Origin: Muribaculaceae bacterium
GTDB lineage: Bacteria > Bacteroidota > Bacteroidia > Bacteroidales > Muribaculaceae
Reading direction: 5' to 3'
DNA: 64,000 nucleotides
Assembly: GCA_023667285.1 (NCBI GenBank)
Contig: JAMPAK010000001.1
Location: forward strand, 1,363,024-1,427,023
A model generated the notes under the pieces. That model was not told where the DNA came from, made no database searches, and saw only the letters and a program-made list of their open reading frames with translations. Of this stretch, positions 44,577 through 54,781 are shown piece after piece. Numbering within the stretch: the stretch's first letter is position 1; each line of letters opens with the position of its first letter. The position numbers were made by a program, and so were the translations under genes.

Positions 44577-47042
44577 TTACTTCAGAATCACTTTTGTCAC
44601 CTCCGACCCTTGGCGTCTGATGTATATGCCGGGGCCGGGGGTGGCTATCTCTATGCCCTGGAGGTTGAAATATTGGACCGGAGCATCGTTTGTGGCAGAG
44701 GAGGAAACCTCTGTGATGTCGCTCTCAAGTGAGGCACCATAGACGGCAAACGCACTTCCGGGGAGGGTGACTCCAGCGGCAGAAACCGTCGGGGTGACTC
44801 CGTAACTGGCGGCAAGAAGAGTGTAACGTGGGTCTGAGAGGTCGACGGGAGCCGGAATGGTGGCTGAGGTGTTGACCGCCGGATTAACCACGAGGTGGAT
44901 GGATGCATCCCCCTTGGTGAGTGAGATGGTGCGCGCGGTCGACGACTTGAGGTTGACGGACGTGTTGACATCCTCGCGGAACATGGATGGGTACGTCGCA
45001 CGGATGGCGCAGAGCGCTTCATACGTGTCGTGGAGACCTAGGCGCGCCGGACTCTTTAGCATGTTCCAGTTGACGCGCTTGGGTGCAGTGTCGTTGGAGC
45101 CGTCGCCATTCTTGGTGGTCTGCTCGCATCCCAGTTCCTCAAATTGCCATATCATATGGGCTCCCGGGGTCAGGAGCATCTGGGCGGCGAGGGAGCCGAG
45201 GCGGAGCATCTGCAGGTTGAGGTCTGACTTGATGGCCGGGACGCCGTAGGCCCTGATTTTGTAGGCCACGCGTTCCTCGTCGTGGCTCTCGGCATAGGAG
45301 ACGGTGGAACCCCATGTGCGTTGGTCGAGCGGAGCGTAGAAGCGGTCGAGAGAAGAGTCGTCCGTGTAGCCCATGGCAAACTGACATGCCTGGTAGTTGA
45401 CGTTGGCCCAGTTGGTCTCGCCATCGGCGGCCATCTGGTTTTCCTCCTCAGCGCCGGCGAGATTCTCATTGATGAAGTAGGCGTCAGGGTTAGTCTTCAT
45501 CATAGAGGCATGGAGCGCTTTCATACGGGCGACACGTGTGGGGTTATATTTGTTTGTCCCGGCGTCGGTGGGGGTTGCATAGGTGTTTGTGGCGGCGTCA
45601 TAGGCTGTTCCATAGCTTGAATTGTCACCAAGGCCTTTCACAAGGTCAAAGCGGAAGCCGTCGACACGATATTCAGTCATCCAATAGTCGAGGGCGTCGC
45701 GCCACTGACGCTGGACAAGAGGAAAGTCCTGGTTCCAGTCGTTGAGGACACTGTAGGCGTGAGGTGCAGATCCGTTGTAGAATGGAGAATCCTTGCGTGT
45801 GTAGAGTTCATACCAGGGGTGGAACGAGTCACTCTGATTGAAGACAATGTCGAGAATCACGGCCATCCCGCGCTCGTGGGCTCCGTCTATGAGGGCTCGA
45901 TAGTCAGCAGGGGTGCCATATGCCTTGTCAGGAGCCATGTAGAAATTGGTGTTGTAGCCCCAGGAGTTGTTTCCGGCAAACTCCATGATGGGGAGCAGTT
46001 CGATGGCATTTACTCCAAGCTGCTTGAGGTAGTCAAGTTTGTCGATGGCTCCCTTGACGGTCCCGTCGCCATAGTCGCGCCCCTCGGTTCCGGTGAAGTC
46101 GCGCAGAAGGAGTTCGTAGATGATGAGGTCAGATTGAGGGACGCCCTTGAAACCGGAGACTTTCCAGTCATATTTGTTAATGTCAGAGTTGTAGACCGCC
46201 AGGGGCACTCCGCTCACAGCGGAGGTGGGATAGGCAGGGAGGTTTGGGAAGACTGATGAGGAGATGTACTGGTCGTTGTATGGGTCTAGCACCAGGTTGG
46301 CGTAGGGGTCGCCAACCTGCGATGAGCCATCGACGATGTAGTAGTAGAGGTAGTCCTTGCCTGCATCAAGTCCGTTGACGGTGGTCCAGAAGTAGCGGAC
46401 ACCGTCTGTGTCCTGATAGTTCATTACCTGAGATGAGGTGATGGCATAGGAGTTCCATGAGCCGACCAGGACCACGTTTGTCTTCGAGGGGGCCGCGAGA
46501 CAGAAGGTGACGCCGCCATCTGAAGAGCGTGTAGCCCCCATCTTAGGCTCTCCGCCGGGATAGGGCGAAGGTGCAGATGAGGGGAATCCGTCGGGGAACA
46601 CCTCGACCATCACGTCGGCGCCTGTGGCTGTCTTGCCTTGACGGTTGCCTGAGGCGTCGCGGAAGACAAAGGCAAGTTTGGTGACAGTCTCAGATGCATC
46701 GGTGATTCCGTAGAAGGTGTTGATGTCAGGTATGGTGAGAGTCCATGTGTCGGGACCGGCATATGTCATGAGGTGATTTGCGCTCGGTGAGTTCCAGTCA
46801 GTGGCATGTTTCCAGTCTGATGCGGATGTGCTCTCTGATGTGATGACGCCGGTGTGGGCATATACCTGAGCGGTGGATGGGAGGCCCATCATGCCGCGGT
46901 TGCCGCCATCGGCATGAAATGTGATGACTATCCCTTTAGAAGAGGGGGTGACAGTCAGTGGCGTTGTCGTGACGGTCTGGGCATGGAGGGATAAGCCCGC
47001 AGTAATCCACAGGATGATGGTGGAAAGAATCAGTTTGTTCAT
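44577..47042 (-). CDS. GH13 alpha-amylase/pullulanase-type enzyme, secreted
   Basis: 821 residues from the ATG at 47042 (MNKLILSTIILWITAGLSLH), which starts a signal peptide; an upstream frame extension lacks one. The N-terminal third has two beta-sandwich regions, the second CBM48-like (VTFCLAAPSKTNVVLVGSWN). The catalytic barrel has VNAIELLPIMEF, VILDIVFNQ, nucleophile D466 (GFRFDL), acid/base E526 (FINENL) and D588 (ESHDEER). The C-terminus (YFNLQGIEIATPGPGIYIRR) is a T9SS-like tail. By family it acts on alpha-1,4 or alpha-1,6 glucans at the cell surface. Activity type is not certain. Confidence 0.92.
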   Translation of the reverse strand: MNKLILSTIILWITAGLSLHAQTVTTTPLTVTPSSKGIVITFHADGGNRGMMGLPSTAQVYAHTGVITSESTSASDWKHATDWNSPSANHLMTYAGPDTWTLTIPDINTFYGITDASETVTKLAFVFRDASGNRQGKTATGADVMVEVFPDGFPSSAPSPYPGGEPKMGATRSSDGGVTFCLAAPSKTNVVLVGSWNSYAITSSQVMNYQDTDGVRYFWTTVNGLDAGKDYLYYYIVDGSSQVGDPYANLVLDPYNDQYISSSVFPNLPAYPTSAVSGVPLAVYNSDINKYDWKVSGFKGVPQSDLIIYELLLRDFTGTEGRDYGDGTVKGAIDKLDYLKQLGVNAIELLPIMEFAGNNSWGYNTNFYMAPDKAYGTPADYRALIDGAHERGMAVILDIVFNQSDSFHPWYELYTRKDSPFYNGSAPHAYSVLNDWNQDFPLVQRQWRDALDYWMTEYRVDGFRFDLVKGLGDNSSYGTAYDAATNTYATPTDAGTNKYNPTRVARMKALHASMMKTNPDAYFINENLAGAEEENQMAADGETNWANVNYQACQFAMGYTDDSSLDRFYAPLDQRTWGSTVSYAESHDEERVAYKIRAYGVPAIKSDLNLQMLRLGSLAAQMLLTPGAHMIWQFEELGCEQTTKNGDGSNDTAPKRVNWNMLKSPARLGLHDTYEALCAIRATYPSMFREDVNTSVNLKSSTARTISLTKGDASIHLVVNPAVNTSATIPAPVDLSDPRYTLLAASYGVTPTVSAAGVTLPGSAFAVYGASLESDITEVSSSATNDAPVQYFNLQGIEIATPGPGIYIRRQGSEVTKVILK

Positions 47043-47132
47043 GAAGTATGATGGGAAAGAAATAAAATAGCCTGAGTGTGAGAGTGAGATGACAATATCC
47101 CTAATACTAAACACCTGCGGGAGGAGTAAAGT

Positions 47133-48647
47133 TTAAAGGTTAGGGAGGTAGGTGGCAGGGTCTATTGTGCTGTCCGGCTCGGTCAGGTCGCTTATGATTG
47201 ACTTGAGAAATCCGATGTAGCCACGGGTGAGCATGCTCTGGGCTATGGGACTCAGTCCGGGGAATGTGGGGAGGAGAGACTGTCCCGTTGTCTGTAGCAT
47301 GATTCTGTTAGTCTCCAGGGCGCTTTTGGCCACCATGACGGCATCCTTGAAGCGGTGGATACGGATGAGGCTGATGATATAGGCGAATATGAAAGAGGGG
47401 AGGGCAAGAAGATTGGCTGTATTGTGCTGCAGGGCATCCTCACAGAAATTTGCGGCATGGTCAAACATCTCGTTGCGGAAAAGTATCTCTGCCCCTATGG
47501 CGCTCTGGCCGTCGTCGGGCTTGGTGATTTCTGTGGCTGCGATGACGATGCGGGCTGCTAGTTCGAGGTTGCTCTCGAGATACTCGTCGATAGCCCAGGA
47601 ATACATGATGGAGTGTCGCTCAGGCGATGTTTTCTCAAACTCCTTGAGATAGGGGATGGCATCATCTTTGGCGAGTGTGAGGAGCAGCCCGAGGCCGACA
47701 CGGTTAGTGGGGTGGGAGTCCACGAAGAGTTTGATTTGCCTGACGGCCTCCCGGCGGTCATTGACTTTCATCATTGCTCCCACGAAGACGCTCAGGTCGC
47801 TGTCGATGGCCGCGGATGATGCAAGCAGGGACTTCAGGATCTCTATAATCGTGCCGGTGTCGCGGTCGAGGGAATAGAGCGACATAGCCTTCACTCTGCG
47901 GGCCTCGATGGAGGTGGGAGATATGGCCAGGGCATAGTCAGCCGACGAGAGGGCACCCTCATATTGCTCGGCTCTGTATTGGGCGGCTGCGAGGCGTTCC
48001 CAGAAGTCGAGCGTGAAGGGTTCGAGCATGGTGAGTTCCTCAAAGAGTGTGACGGCCTTGGCCGGGTTGCCCATATCCTCACACCGGTTGGCATACTCGT
48101 AGATGAAGGTCTGTGGATATGAGCATTTGCTTTTCACCAACTCATAGTTGTCGTCCACCCAGCTGAGCAGGTCAGACTCGGCACAGAAGTCTACAAGTTG
48201 GATGAGTTCCTCGTCGCCGAAATCGTCAGTCGATGCGAGAATCCGGTCGAGATTCTCGCGTAGGGTGAGCTGTATGGCCTCTTGAGGGGCTGCGGTGTCG
48301 GTGAAATCGGTTTTGATGCACTCGGCTCTGAGCTTGAGGAGTTCGTTGAGCACACCGCCGTTGCTGACGCGGCGGTTGAGCTCAGCGGCGGCATCCATCT
48401 CGCCAAAGGAGGTATAGAACCACGCCCGCCTCGTGGCCAGAGCCTGCGAGTCGGGGTAGTGGCGCGCTCCATAGAGGAGCACCTCCATCTTGGCGATATA
48501 GTTGTCCATGTCAGATGAGTAGTCGAAAATCTCCACGAGGTCGTTCTCATCGAAGAAGGCCTCGGGATTTCCGGCTTTTACAACCTCTGAGAGGAATTCC
48601 TCATAGAGGCTCTGGCGGACATCTTCAGGATTGCCGTTCTCGTCCAT
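47133..48647 (-). CDS. TPR-like repeat protein
   Basis: 504 residues from the ATG at 48647 (MDENGNPEDVRQSLYEE); a TTG 24 nt upstream lies inside glnS and is less likely. The protein is almost all helical with repeated pairs such as AKAVTLFEELTMLEPFTLDF and YEGALSSADYALAISPTSIE, typical of tetratricopeptide repeats. No signal peptide or membrane helix, so likely a cytoplasmic scaffold. It starts 2 nt after the glnS stop, so the two are co-transcribed; a link to translation or to aminoacylation is possible only from this proximity. Confidence 0.82.
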   Translation of the reverse strand: MDENGNPEDVRQSLYEEFLSEVVKAGNPEAFFDENDLVEIFDYSSDMDNYIAKMEVLLYGARHYPDSQALATRRAWFYTSFGEMDAAAELNRRVSNGGVLNELLKLRAECIKTDFTDTAAPQEAIQLTLRENLDRILASTDDFGDEELIQLVDFCAESDLLSWVDDNYELVKSKCSYPQTFIYEYANRCEDMGNPAKAVTLFEELTMLEPFTLDFWERLAAAQYRAEQYEGALSSADYALAISPTSIEARRVKAMSLYSLDRDTGTIIEILKSLLASSAAIDSDLSVFVGAMMKVNDRREAVRQIKLFVDSHPTNRVGLGLLLTLAKDDAIPYLKEFEKTSPERHSIMYSWAIDEYLESNLELAARIVIAATEITKPDDGQSAIGAEILFRNEMFDHAANFCEDALQHNTANLLALPSFIFAYIISLIRIHRFKDAVMVAKSALETNRIMLQTTGQSLLPTFPGLSPIAQSMLTRGYIGFLKSIISDLTEPDSTIDPATYLPNL

Positions 48648-48649
48648 TG

Positions 48650-50353
48650 TCACTTGTTGATTTTCTCCCAAGAGTCTTTGAGGGCGATGGTGCGGTTGAA
48701 TATGGGGTGCTCAGGAGTAGAGTCGGGGTCGAGAGTGAAGTAGCCGATACGCTGGAACTGCAGAGGCACTCCGGGCTTAGCGATCTCCATGAGATAAGGC
48801 TCGACCTTGATTCCCTCCACAATCTTGAGCGAGTCGGGGTTGAGGAGCTCGCGGAAGTTGCGCTCGGTCTCGGCTGCAGGGTTCTCGACGGCGAAGAGAC
48901 GGTCGTAGATGCGGGCTGTGGCGTCGACAGCCGTGGCAGCGTTGACCCAGTGGAGGGTGCCTTTCACCTTGCGCTCGCTGCCGGGGAGGCCGCTGCGTGT
49001 GTCAGGGTCGTATGTACAGTAGATTTCCTCGATGTTACCGTCGGCGTCCTTCTTGACACCCTCACATTTCACGATGTATGCACCCTTGAGTCGCACCTCG
49101 GCTCCGGGAGCCATGCGGAAATATTTCTTGGGGGGATTCTCCATGAAATCGTCGCGCTCAATGAAGATTTCTCGTGAGAACGGCATCTCGTGTTTGCCGC
49201 TGCCGGGTTCCTCGGGGTTATTGTCCATCTCGACGGTCTCGGTAACATCCTCGGGATAGTTTGTTATGACTACCTTGACGGGGTTGATGACAGCCATGCC
49301 GCGTGTGGCCACCTTGTTCAGGTCGTCGCGGACGGCATGCTCGAGCAGCGAGATGGAGTTGAGGGCCTCATATTTGGTGTAGCCGATGGTGTCGATGAAG
49401 TTTCGGACGGCGCGGGGTGTGAAGCCGCGGCGGCGCAGACCTGAGATGGTTGGCATGCGGGGGTCATCCCATCCGGCCACGAGTCCCTCCTTGACAAGCT
49501 GGAGGAGCTTGCGCTTCGACATCACGGTGTAAGTGAGGTTGAGGCGGTTGAACTCAATCTGGCGGGGGCAGTAGGTCTCATCGGCCAGTTCCTTGACGAA
49601 ATACTCGTAGAGGGGACGGTGAACCACAAACTCAAGTGTGCAGATGGAGTGGGTGACACCCTCGAAGTAGTCGCTCTGACCGTGTGCGAAGTCATACATG
49701 GGATATACCTTCCATGTGGTGCCTGTGCGGTGGTGGGGTGTCTTTATGATGCGATACATGATGGGGTCGCGGAAGTGCATGTTGGGGTTGGCCATGTCGA
49801 TTTTCGCACGGAGGACACGGGCTCCCTCCTCAAACTCGCCTGCATTCATCCTCATGAAGAGGTCGAGGTTCTCCTCAGGAGTTCGGCTGCGATATGGACT
49901 CTCAGTGCCGGGCTGTGTGGGTGTGCCCTTCTGGGCGGCGATTTGCTCAGAGGTCTGGTCGTCAACGTAGGCTTTGCCTTCCTTTATCATGCGGACAGCC
50001 AGGTCGAACAGCTGGGGAAAATAGTCGGAGGCATAATATTCGCGGTCTCCCCAGTCGAATCCGAGCCATTTGATGTCCTCGCGGATGGAGTCTACATACT
50101 CCACATCCTCCTTGACGGGGTTTGTGTCGTCGAAACGGAGGTTGCAAGTGCCGCCAAATTTCTCGGCCACACCGAAATCCATGCAAATGGCTTTTGCATG
50201 GCCTATATGAAGATAACCGTTGGGCTCAGGTGGAAAACGGGTGTTGAGCCGGCCTCCGTTCTTACCCTCGGCAAGGTCTCGGGCCACGATTTCTTCCACA
50301 AAGTTGAGCCCCTTTGTCTCAGGAGCAACGGGTGTTGTTTCTTTGGTGTCCAT
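48650..50353 (-). CDS. glnS: glutaminyl-tRNA synthetase
   Basis: 567 residues, class I. The HIGH motif is H49-I-G-H52 in PEPNGYLHIGHAKAI, and the KMSKS equivalent is VMSKRKL near residue 277. The blocks RFDDTNP, LGFDWG and FAHGQSDYFEGVTHSICTLE are typical of GlnRS rather than GluRS. It charges tRNA-Gln with glutamine directly. A TAACTTTG box lies 22 nt upstream of the ATG. Confidence 0.97.
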   Translation of the reverse strand: MDTKETTPVAPETKGLNFVEEIVARDLAEGKNGGRLNTRFPPEPNGYLHIGHAKAICMDFGVAEKFGGTCNLRFDDTNPVKEDVEYVDSIREDIKWLGFDWGDREYYASDYFPQLFDLAVRMIKEGKAYVDDQTSEQIAAQKGTPTQPGTESPYRSRTPEENLDLFMRMNAGEFEEGARVLRAKIDMANPNMHFRDPIMYRIIKTPHHRTGTTWKVYPMYDFAHGQSDYFEGVTHSICTLEFVVHRPLYEYFVKELADETYCPRQIEFNRLNLTYTVMSKRKLLQLVKEGLVAGWDDPRMPTISGLRRRGFTPRAVRNFIDTIGYTKYEALNSISLLEHAVRDDLNKVATRGMAVINPVKVVITNYPEDVTETVEMDNNPEEPGSGKHEMPFSREIFIERDDFMENPPKKYFRMAPGAEVRLKGAYIVKCEGVKKDADGNIEEIYCTYDPDTRSGLPGSERKVKGTLHWVNAATAVDATARIYDRLFAVENPAAETERNFRELLNPDSLKIVEGIKVEPYLMEIAKPGVPLQFQRIGYFTLDPDSTPEHPIFNRTIALKDSWEKINK

Positions 50354-50375
50354 ATACAGATCTGTGATGAAAATG

Positions 50376-50383
50376 CAAAGTTA
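50376..50383 (-). promoter_or_regulatory. -7 box of glnS
   Basis: Minus-strand TAACTTTG, 22 nt before the glnS ATG. No TTTG at canonical spacing. Confidence 0.5.
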
Positions 50384-50434
50384 ATGAGTTTTTTCGATTC
50401 TCGCGGTCAGAGCGTGTCAAAAAATTCATGAGGC

Positions 50435-51076
50435 TCATCCCATCATATCGCCAATAGCGGTGACAAGCCCCACGGCGCCCATGATGAGGATGACAGCCGC
50501 CAGGATGCGGTTGAGAAGCCAGAGTGAACGCAGGTTGAAGTGGCCGCGCACCTTGTCGACAAACCATGTGACTCCAAACCACCAGGCCACAGCACCCGCC
50601 AGGATGGCAATGTAGCCGGCCACATAGTGATATGCGGCAAACTCAGGGGCTAGGAAACTGAAGCGGGCAAACAGGCCTATGATGAGGAAGAGTATCAGGG
50701 GGTTTGAGAATGTGAAAAGGAATCCGGTGGCGAAGTCGCGCCAGTAGCCGTGGGTGGTGACGCGTCCGGGTGAGAGCCTGCGCGAGGGGTTTGAGACAAA
50801 GAGATAGCCGGCATAGACAGCAAGGACTATGGAGCCTATGAGCTGCAGAAGACTCTGGTGTGTCTCTATGAAGTCTGTGACAAACGACAGCCCGAGCCCG
50901 GTGAGGAGGCAGTAGATTAGATCACTGAGTCCGGCTCCCACACCTGTGAAGAATGCGGGCCAGCGTCCGCGGTTGAGTGTCCGTTGAATCACAAGCATGC
51001 CTATCGGCCCCATCGGGGCCGACACCAGAAGGCCTATCAACACCCCCCTGAATATTATGGCCGGCAAATGAATCAT
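50435..51076 (-). CDS. LysE family exporter
   Basis: 213 residues from the ATG at 51076 (MIHLPAIIFRGVLIGLL); a TTG three codons earlier falls in the promoter. About six membrane helices. GLLVSAPMGPIGMLVIQRTL is the LysE/RhtB N-terminal signature, and TGFLFTFSNPLILFL the second conserved block. Family members export amino acids or related small molecules; the substrate is unknown here. Own promoter, close to the ATG. Confidence 0.9.
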   Translation of the reverse strand: MIHLPAIIFRGVLIGLLVSAPMGPIGMLVIQRTLNRGRWPAFFTGVGAGLSDLIYCLLTGLGLSFVTDFIETHQSLLQLIGSIVLAVYAGYLFVSNPSRRLSPGRVTTHGYWRDFATGFLFTFSNPLILFLIIGLFARFSFLAPEFAAYHYVAGYIAILAGAVAWWFGVTWFVDKVRGHFNLRSLWLLNRILAAVILIMGAVGLVTAIGDMMG

Positions 51077-51082
51077 AGACTG

Positions 51083-51114
51083 CAAAGTTACGAAAACATT
51101 TCCTAAAGCACAAA
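51083..51114 (-). promoter_or_regulatory. promoter of LysE gene, nearly leaderless
   Basis: Minus-strand TTTG (51111-51114), 20-bp spacer, TAACTTTG (51083-51090). The box ends 6 nt before the ATG at 51076. Confidence 0.8.
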
Positions 51115-51149
51115 AACAATCTGACGGAGATTCAGGCGTGAGGGTGGGC

Positions 51150-54005
51150 TCAGGGGAGTTTCAGGGCTATGGGGCGGCCGTCATAGAGGGTGGATATGGA
51201 GGCTGTCTTGTCTCCGAAGCCGCGAGGGGTTGAGGGGTCGACTTTGATGATGTTGAAGGTGCGCTCTGTCAGCATGCCGGGGAATGAGCCTTCACGCTCC
51301 CCGATGGTGAGGGTGGAGGTGGCGTCATCCCATGCAATGGGGATACGTGAGAGGAGGCCCTTTTCGTAGTTGTAGTTGGTGCCCTCGTCCTCATAGATGG
51401 TGAAGTGCCCATCGGCGCCCCCATAGACGTAGAGGTCGATGACGTCAGCGGGCTTCTCGTCGGTCCACTGGATGTCGGGGCCTATGGGGAGGATAGAGCC
51501 TGAGCGGACATAGATGGGAATGCGGTCGTAAGGGGCATCGGCCTCGACGGTCTGTCCTCCAGGCGTGGGCCGGCCTGTGTAGAAGTCATACCACACGGCT
51601 GAGTATGGAAGGTAGAGAGTGCGTGAGCGTGCGCCATACTCGGTGACGGGGTTGATGAGCAGTGCCGGGCCGAACATGTACTGATTGCCTATGTTGCGTG
51701 TGGCGACATCGTCGGTGAAATCCATCACCAGCGGACGCATGACGGTGTAGTCGTCGAAGTGAGTCATCCCGGCCAGTGAGTAGATGTAGGGGAGGAGACT
51801 GTAGCGCAGACGTGAGTAATAGAGCATAGACGCGTAAGCGGGATGATCTTCAGGCGCGATGTTGTATATCTCGCGGAAAGGCCACTGTCCGTGGGCGCGA
51901 TAGAGAGGGGAGAATGCTCCGAACTGAAACCAGCGGGTGTTGAGCTCGCGCCATTCGCGCAGGTCGTCATTCTCCGCACCGGTCTTGTCGAACTCTTTCT
52001 GGGCCTTGACGTAGCGGTCCTCGACGCAGAAGCCCCCTATGTCCATGGACCACCAGGGGATTCCGCTTATGGAGAAGTTGAGTCCGGCGGAGATCTGAGC
52101 CCTCATGTCTTCCCAGCGTGTGGCTATGTCGCCGCTCCAGGTGGCTGTTGAGTAGCGCTGCTGTCCGGGGAAGCCCGAGCGTGTGAGCAGGAACACGCGC
52201 TTGTCAGGGTCGACGGAGCGCTGTCCGTTGTAGATAGCCTCGGCGTTCATCAGGGCATAGGCGTTGAAATATTTGGCCGACGGACCCAGGTGTGTTGGGC
52301 CGCAGAGAGCCTTTCGGTAATCCATGTCGACGCAATCGCGGATGTTTGGCTCGCTTGCGTCCATCCACCAGGCGTCAAATCCCAGGGGATAGTAATGGTC
52401 CTTCATCTGCCCCCAGAAGAGCCGGCGGGCATCGGGGTTATATGCGTCGTAGAATGACCCCAGGTAGCCTGGGCCTACCCAGTCGCGTATGCTGTCGGTG
52501 ATGGCCCGGCGATACATCCACCCATTGCAGTCAAACTCCTTGAAATGCTCGGTCGAAGCATAGAATTTTGGCCAAACAGAGATCATCACCCTGCCGTTGA
52601 GGGAATGGATGGAGTCGACCATCCCCTTGGGGTCAGGAAACCGTTTGCGGTCAAACTCATGGCTTCCCCATGAATCCTGCTCCCAGTGGAGCCAGTCGAT
52701 GACGATATTGTCGATGGGGATGGCGCGGCGGCGATATTCTGCCAGGGTGCCCAGCACCTCAGACTGCTTGTTGTACTTCTCGCGGCTTTGCCAGTAGCCC
52801 ATGGCCCAGCGTGGCATGACGGGAGCCTTGCCTGTGAGGGTGCGGTAGCCGCTGATGACGTCGTCCATGTCGGAACCATAGATGAAATAGTAGTCAATCA
52901 TGTCCTGCATCTCTCCCCACCATGTCATGTCGTTTCGCTCTGCGGCTGTGCGGGGCATGTATGCCCGAAGTCCGCAGTAGGCCACGGCGCCGTTGGGCTG
53001 CCATTCGATGCGGATGGGGATGCGGCGTCCTTTATCGAGAGGAACAGAGAATTTGTAGGAGTTGGGGTTCCAGGCTGTGCGCCATCGTTCAGGCACCACA
53101 AGGTTACCGTCGATGAATATCTTTTGATAGCCTGAGTAATACATGATGAAATCATATATGCCTGATTCAGATGGCTCAATGTATCCCTCATACTCTACCT
53201 TCGAGCCGGAGAATTTGAAGTCTTTGGGGAGGTTGACGACGTGAGAGAGGTCGTCGGTCCTGAGGTGCTCGAAATATATCTGCTCCTCGCGGCGTGTTAG
53301 AGGGTCACCCTGCTTTGGGGTATATGTCCCGGTGAGGGCACCGGGCCGGCCCTCCTTGTCGTAGAGCGTGAAGGCCTGGTTGAGCTGCAGGTAGTCTGTG
53401 GGATTGCCCCAGCGGCAGAAGGAGTAACTGTCCCAGAGGATGCCGTAATTGCCCGTCGAGACCACGAAAGGGACGGAGACCTTGGTGTTGTATTGGAAGA
53501 GTTCCTCGTTTTTACCTTTGTAGTTGAACTCCTCGGCCTGATGCTGCCCGAGACCATAGATGCCCTCGTTGTCGTCGGGTGATGCGAAGGTCTGTGAGAC
53601 TGTCCATGCGGTTGTCCCCTCTACGGTTATGGGGGTGAATGTCCTGCCTCCATTGTTCTCGGCGAGAATCAGGGCACCCTCGCGGTCATAGAAACTGACA
53701 TGTCCATCGGTCGTGTCGACGGCTACCTCAACGCGCGGAGTCGAGATGAGGACGCGGTCTCCATCGGGGCGTACACTGAAATTGGTGTAAGGCGACTGGC
53801 TGACAGTGATTAGGCTCTCAGTCTTGGGGATGGTGTCGCCCGGGACAGTGCTAACACGGATGATATTGTCGCCCAGAACTCCGACACGCACACACTGGCC
53901 CGAGGTGGGTATGCGGAGTGTGACACCTTCGGCGTCCTGACTTAAATTAGGGGCGGCTGAGACGGAGATGGCTGTGAGAAGGAGGAGTATATTGCTGATT
54001 TTCAT
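51150..54005 (-). CDS. GH31 family alpha-glucosidase/alpha-xylosidase with PA14 insert
   Basis: 951 residues with a signal peptide (about 1-17). The nucleophile is D549 in WWMDASEP and the acid/base D626 in WSGDIATRW. Between about residues 230 and 350 a PA14-like domain is inserted (EGYIEPSESGIYDFIMYYSG, then QKIFIDG), an arrangement known from bacterial alpha-xylosidases acting on xyloglucan oligosaccharides. The C-terminal domain ends ISTLYDGRPIALKLP. The retaining mechanism releases alpha-linked xylose or glucose from the non-reducing end. Preceded by a full-consensus promoter. Confidence 0.92.
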   Translation of the reverse strand: MKISNILLLLTAISVSAAPNLSQDAEGVTLRIPTSGQCVRVGVLGDNIIRVSTVPGDTIPKTESLITVSQSPYTNFSVRPDGDRVLISTPRVEVAVDTTDGHVSFYDREGALILAENNGGRTFTPITVEGTTAWTVSQTFASPDDNEGIYGLGQHQAEEFNYKGKNEELFQYNTKVSVPFVVSTGNYGILWDSYSFCRWGNPTDYLQLNQAFTLYDKEGRPGALTGTYTPKQGDPLTRREEQIYFEHLRTDDLSHVVNLPKDFKFSGSKVEYEGYIEPSESGIYDFIMYYSGYQKIFIDGNLVVPERWRTAWNPNSYKFSVPLDKGRRIPIRIEWQPNGAVAYCGLRAYMPRTAAERNDMTWWGEMQDMIDYYFIYGSDMDDVISGYRTLTGKAPVMPRWAMGYWQSREKYNKQSEVLGTLAEYRRRAIPIDNIVIDWLHWEQDSWGSHEFDRKRFPDPKGMVDSIHSLNGRVMISVWPKFYASTEHFKEFDCNGWMYRRAITDSIRDWVGPGYLGSFYDAYNPDARRLFWGQMKDHYYPLGFDAWWMDASEPNIRDCVDMDYRKALCGPTHLGPSAKYFNAYALMNAEAIYNGQRSVDPDKRVFLLTRSGFPGQQRYSTATWSGDIATRWEDMRAQISAGLNFSISGIPWWSMDIGGFCVEDRYVKAQKEFDKTGAENDDLREWRELNTRWFQFGAFSPLYRAHGQWPFREIYNIAPEDHPAYASMLYYSRLRYSLLPYIYSLAGMTHFDDYTVMRPLVMDFTDDVATRNIGNQYMFGPALLINPVTEYGARSRTLYLPYSAVWYDFYTGRPTPGGQTVEADAPYDRIPIYVRSGSILPIGPDIQWTDEKPADVIDLYVYGGADGHFTIYEDEGTNYNYEKGLLSRIPIAWDDATSTLTIGEREGSFPGMLTERTFNIIKVDPSTPRGFGDKTASISTLYDGRPIALKLP

Positions 54006-54025
54006 GGCTGTTTGTTAGATGGGTA

Positions 54026-54056
54026 CAAAATTAGCCAAAAATCAGAAATATACAAA
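54026..54056 (-). promoter_or_regulatory. promoter of GH31 gene
   Basis: Minus-strand TTTG (54053-54056), exact 19-bp spacer, TAATTTTG (54026-54033), 20 nt before the ATG. Confidence 0.88.
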
Positions 54057-54097
54057 AAAAGTATGTGGAAACGATGGTTGAAGGTGTCGAATCACCC

Positions 54098-54781
54098 TTA
54101 TTGACCATCTAGGAATCGGGTCAAGGCGGTCATGGCGCGGTCGAGACGCTGTATGGGGAACTGGTAATGGTTGCCGGGGACGGACTCAAACTCCGTGTGG
54201 ACTCCGGCTGATTTCAGATGTGAGACAATCGCCAGAGTATTGGCTCCGACGGTGTCGAATGTCTTTACCTTTGAGTGAGACTCCTTGTCACCTAACAGAA
54301 AATAAGCCAACCCTGTCTTTGTTTGGAAATCCTGACGGCCAAACCACTCCATAAACCCTTCATACCAGAAGGAACCTGACAGGGAGGCTATGTTCCGGAA
54401 GAGGGTCGACTGAGGCCACTCCCAGAGGGTAAAGAGACCTGAGAGCGAAACTCCGATAAGAGATCGGTCATCAGGGTTGACTGTGCCAATTGAGGTCTCG
54501 ACATCCTTCACTAACCCCTCCAGACGGCCGAGGAAGGCCGGGGCGTCCCCCTTGAAGTCGGGTGATCCTTTGGGGACACCGGAGGCAGCCCACGGTGTCA
54601 GGTCGTTGTCCCAGTCCATCCCGGTTATGACAACAATCGCTGTGGCATATCTGGTGGATGCCTGCTCTATCCAGTCGGCAAGCATCGCCATAGGGTAGAG
54701 GATGTAGGCTATCCGGCGGACACCCGCGGGGGAGGCGCAGAGGCAATGAAGCCCGTTTGTGTCAATTGTTCTTGTTGGCAT
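54098..54781 (-). CDS. alpha/beta-hydrolase fold esterase-like protein
   Basis: 227 residues, no signal peptide. The nucleophile elbow is GVSLSG with S112, and the late histidine is in PGNHYQF, near residue 207. The layout (GMDWDNDLTPW early, LSGSFWYEGF after the nucleophile, LLGDKESHS before the His) fits the putative esterase (EstA/Fes-like) family. Its natural substrate is unknown. The start lies 20 nt inside the end of the GNAT gene, so it is translated with it. Confidence 0.8.
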   Translation of the reverse strand: MPTRTIDTNGLHCLCASPAGVRRIAYILYPMAMLADWIEQASTRYATAIVVITGMDWDNDLTPWAASGVPKGSPDFKGDAPAFLGRLEGLVKDVETSIGTVNPDDRSLIGVSLSGLFTLWEWPQSTLFRNIASLSGSFWYEGFMEWFGRQDFQTKTGLAYFLLGDKESHSKVKTFDTVGANTLAIVSHLKSAGVHTEFESVPGNHYQFPIQRLDRAMTALTRFLDGQ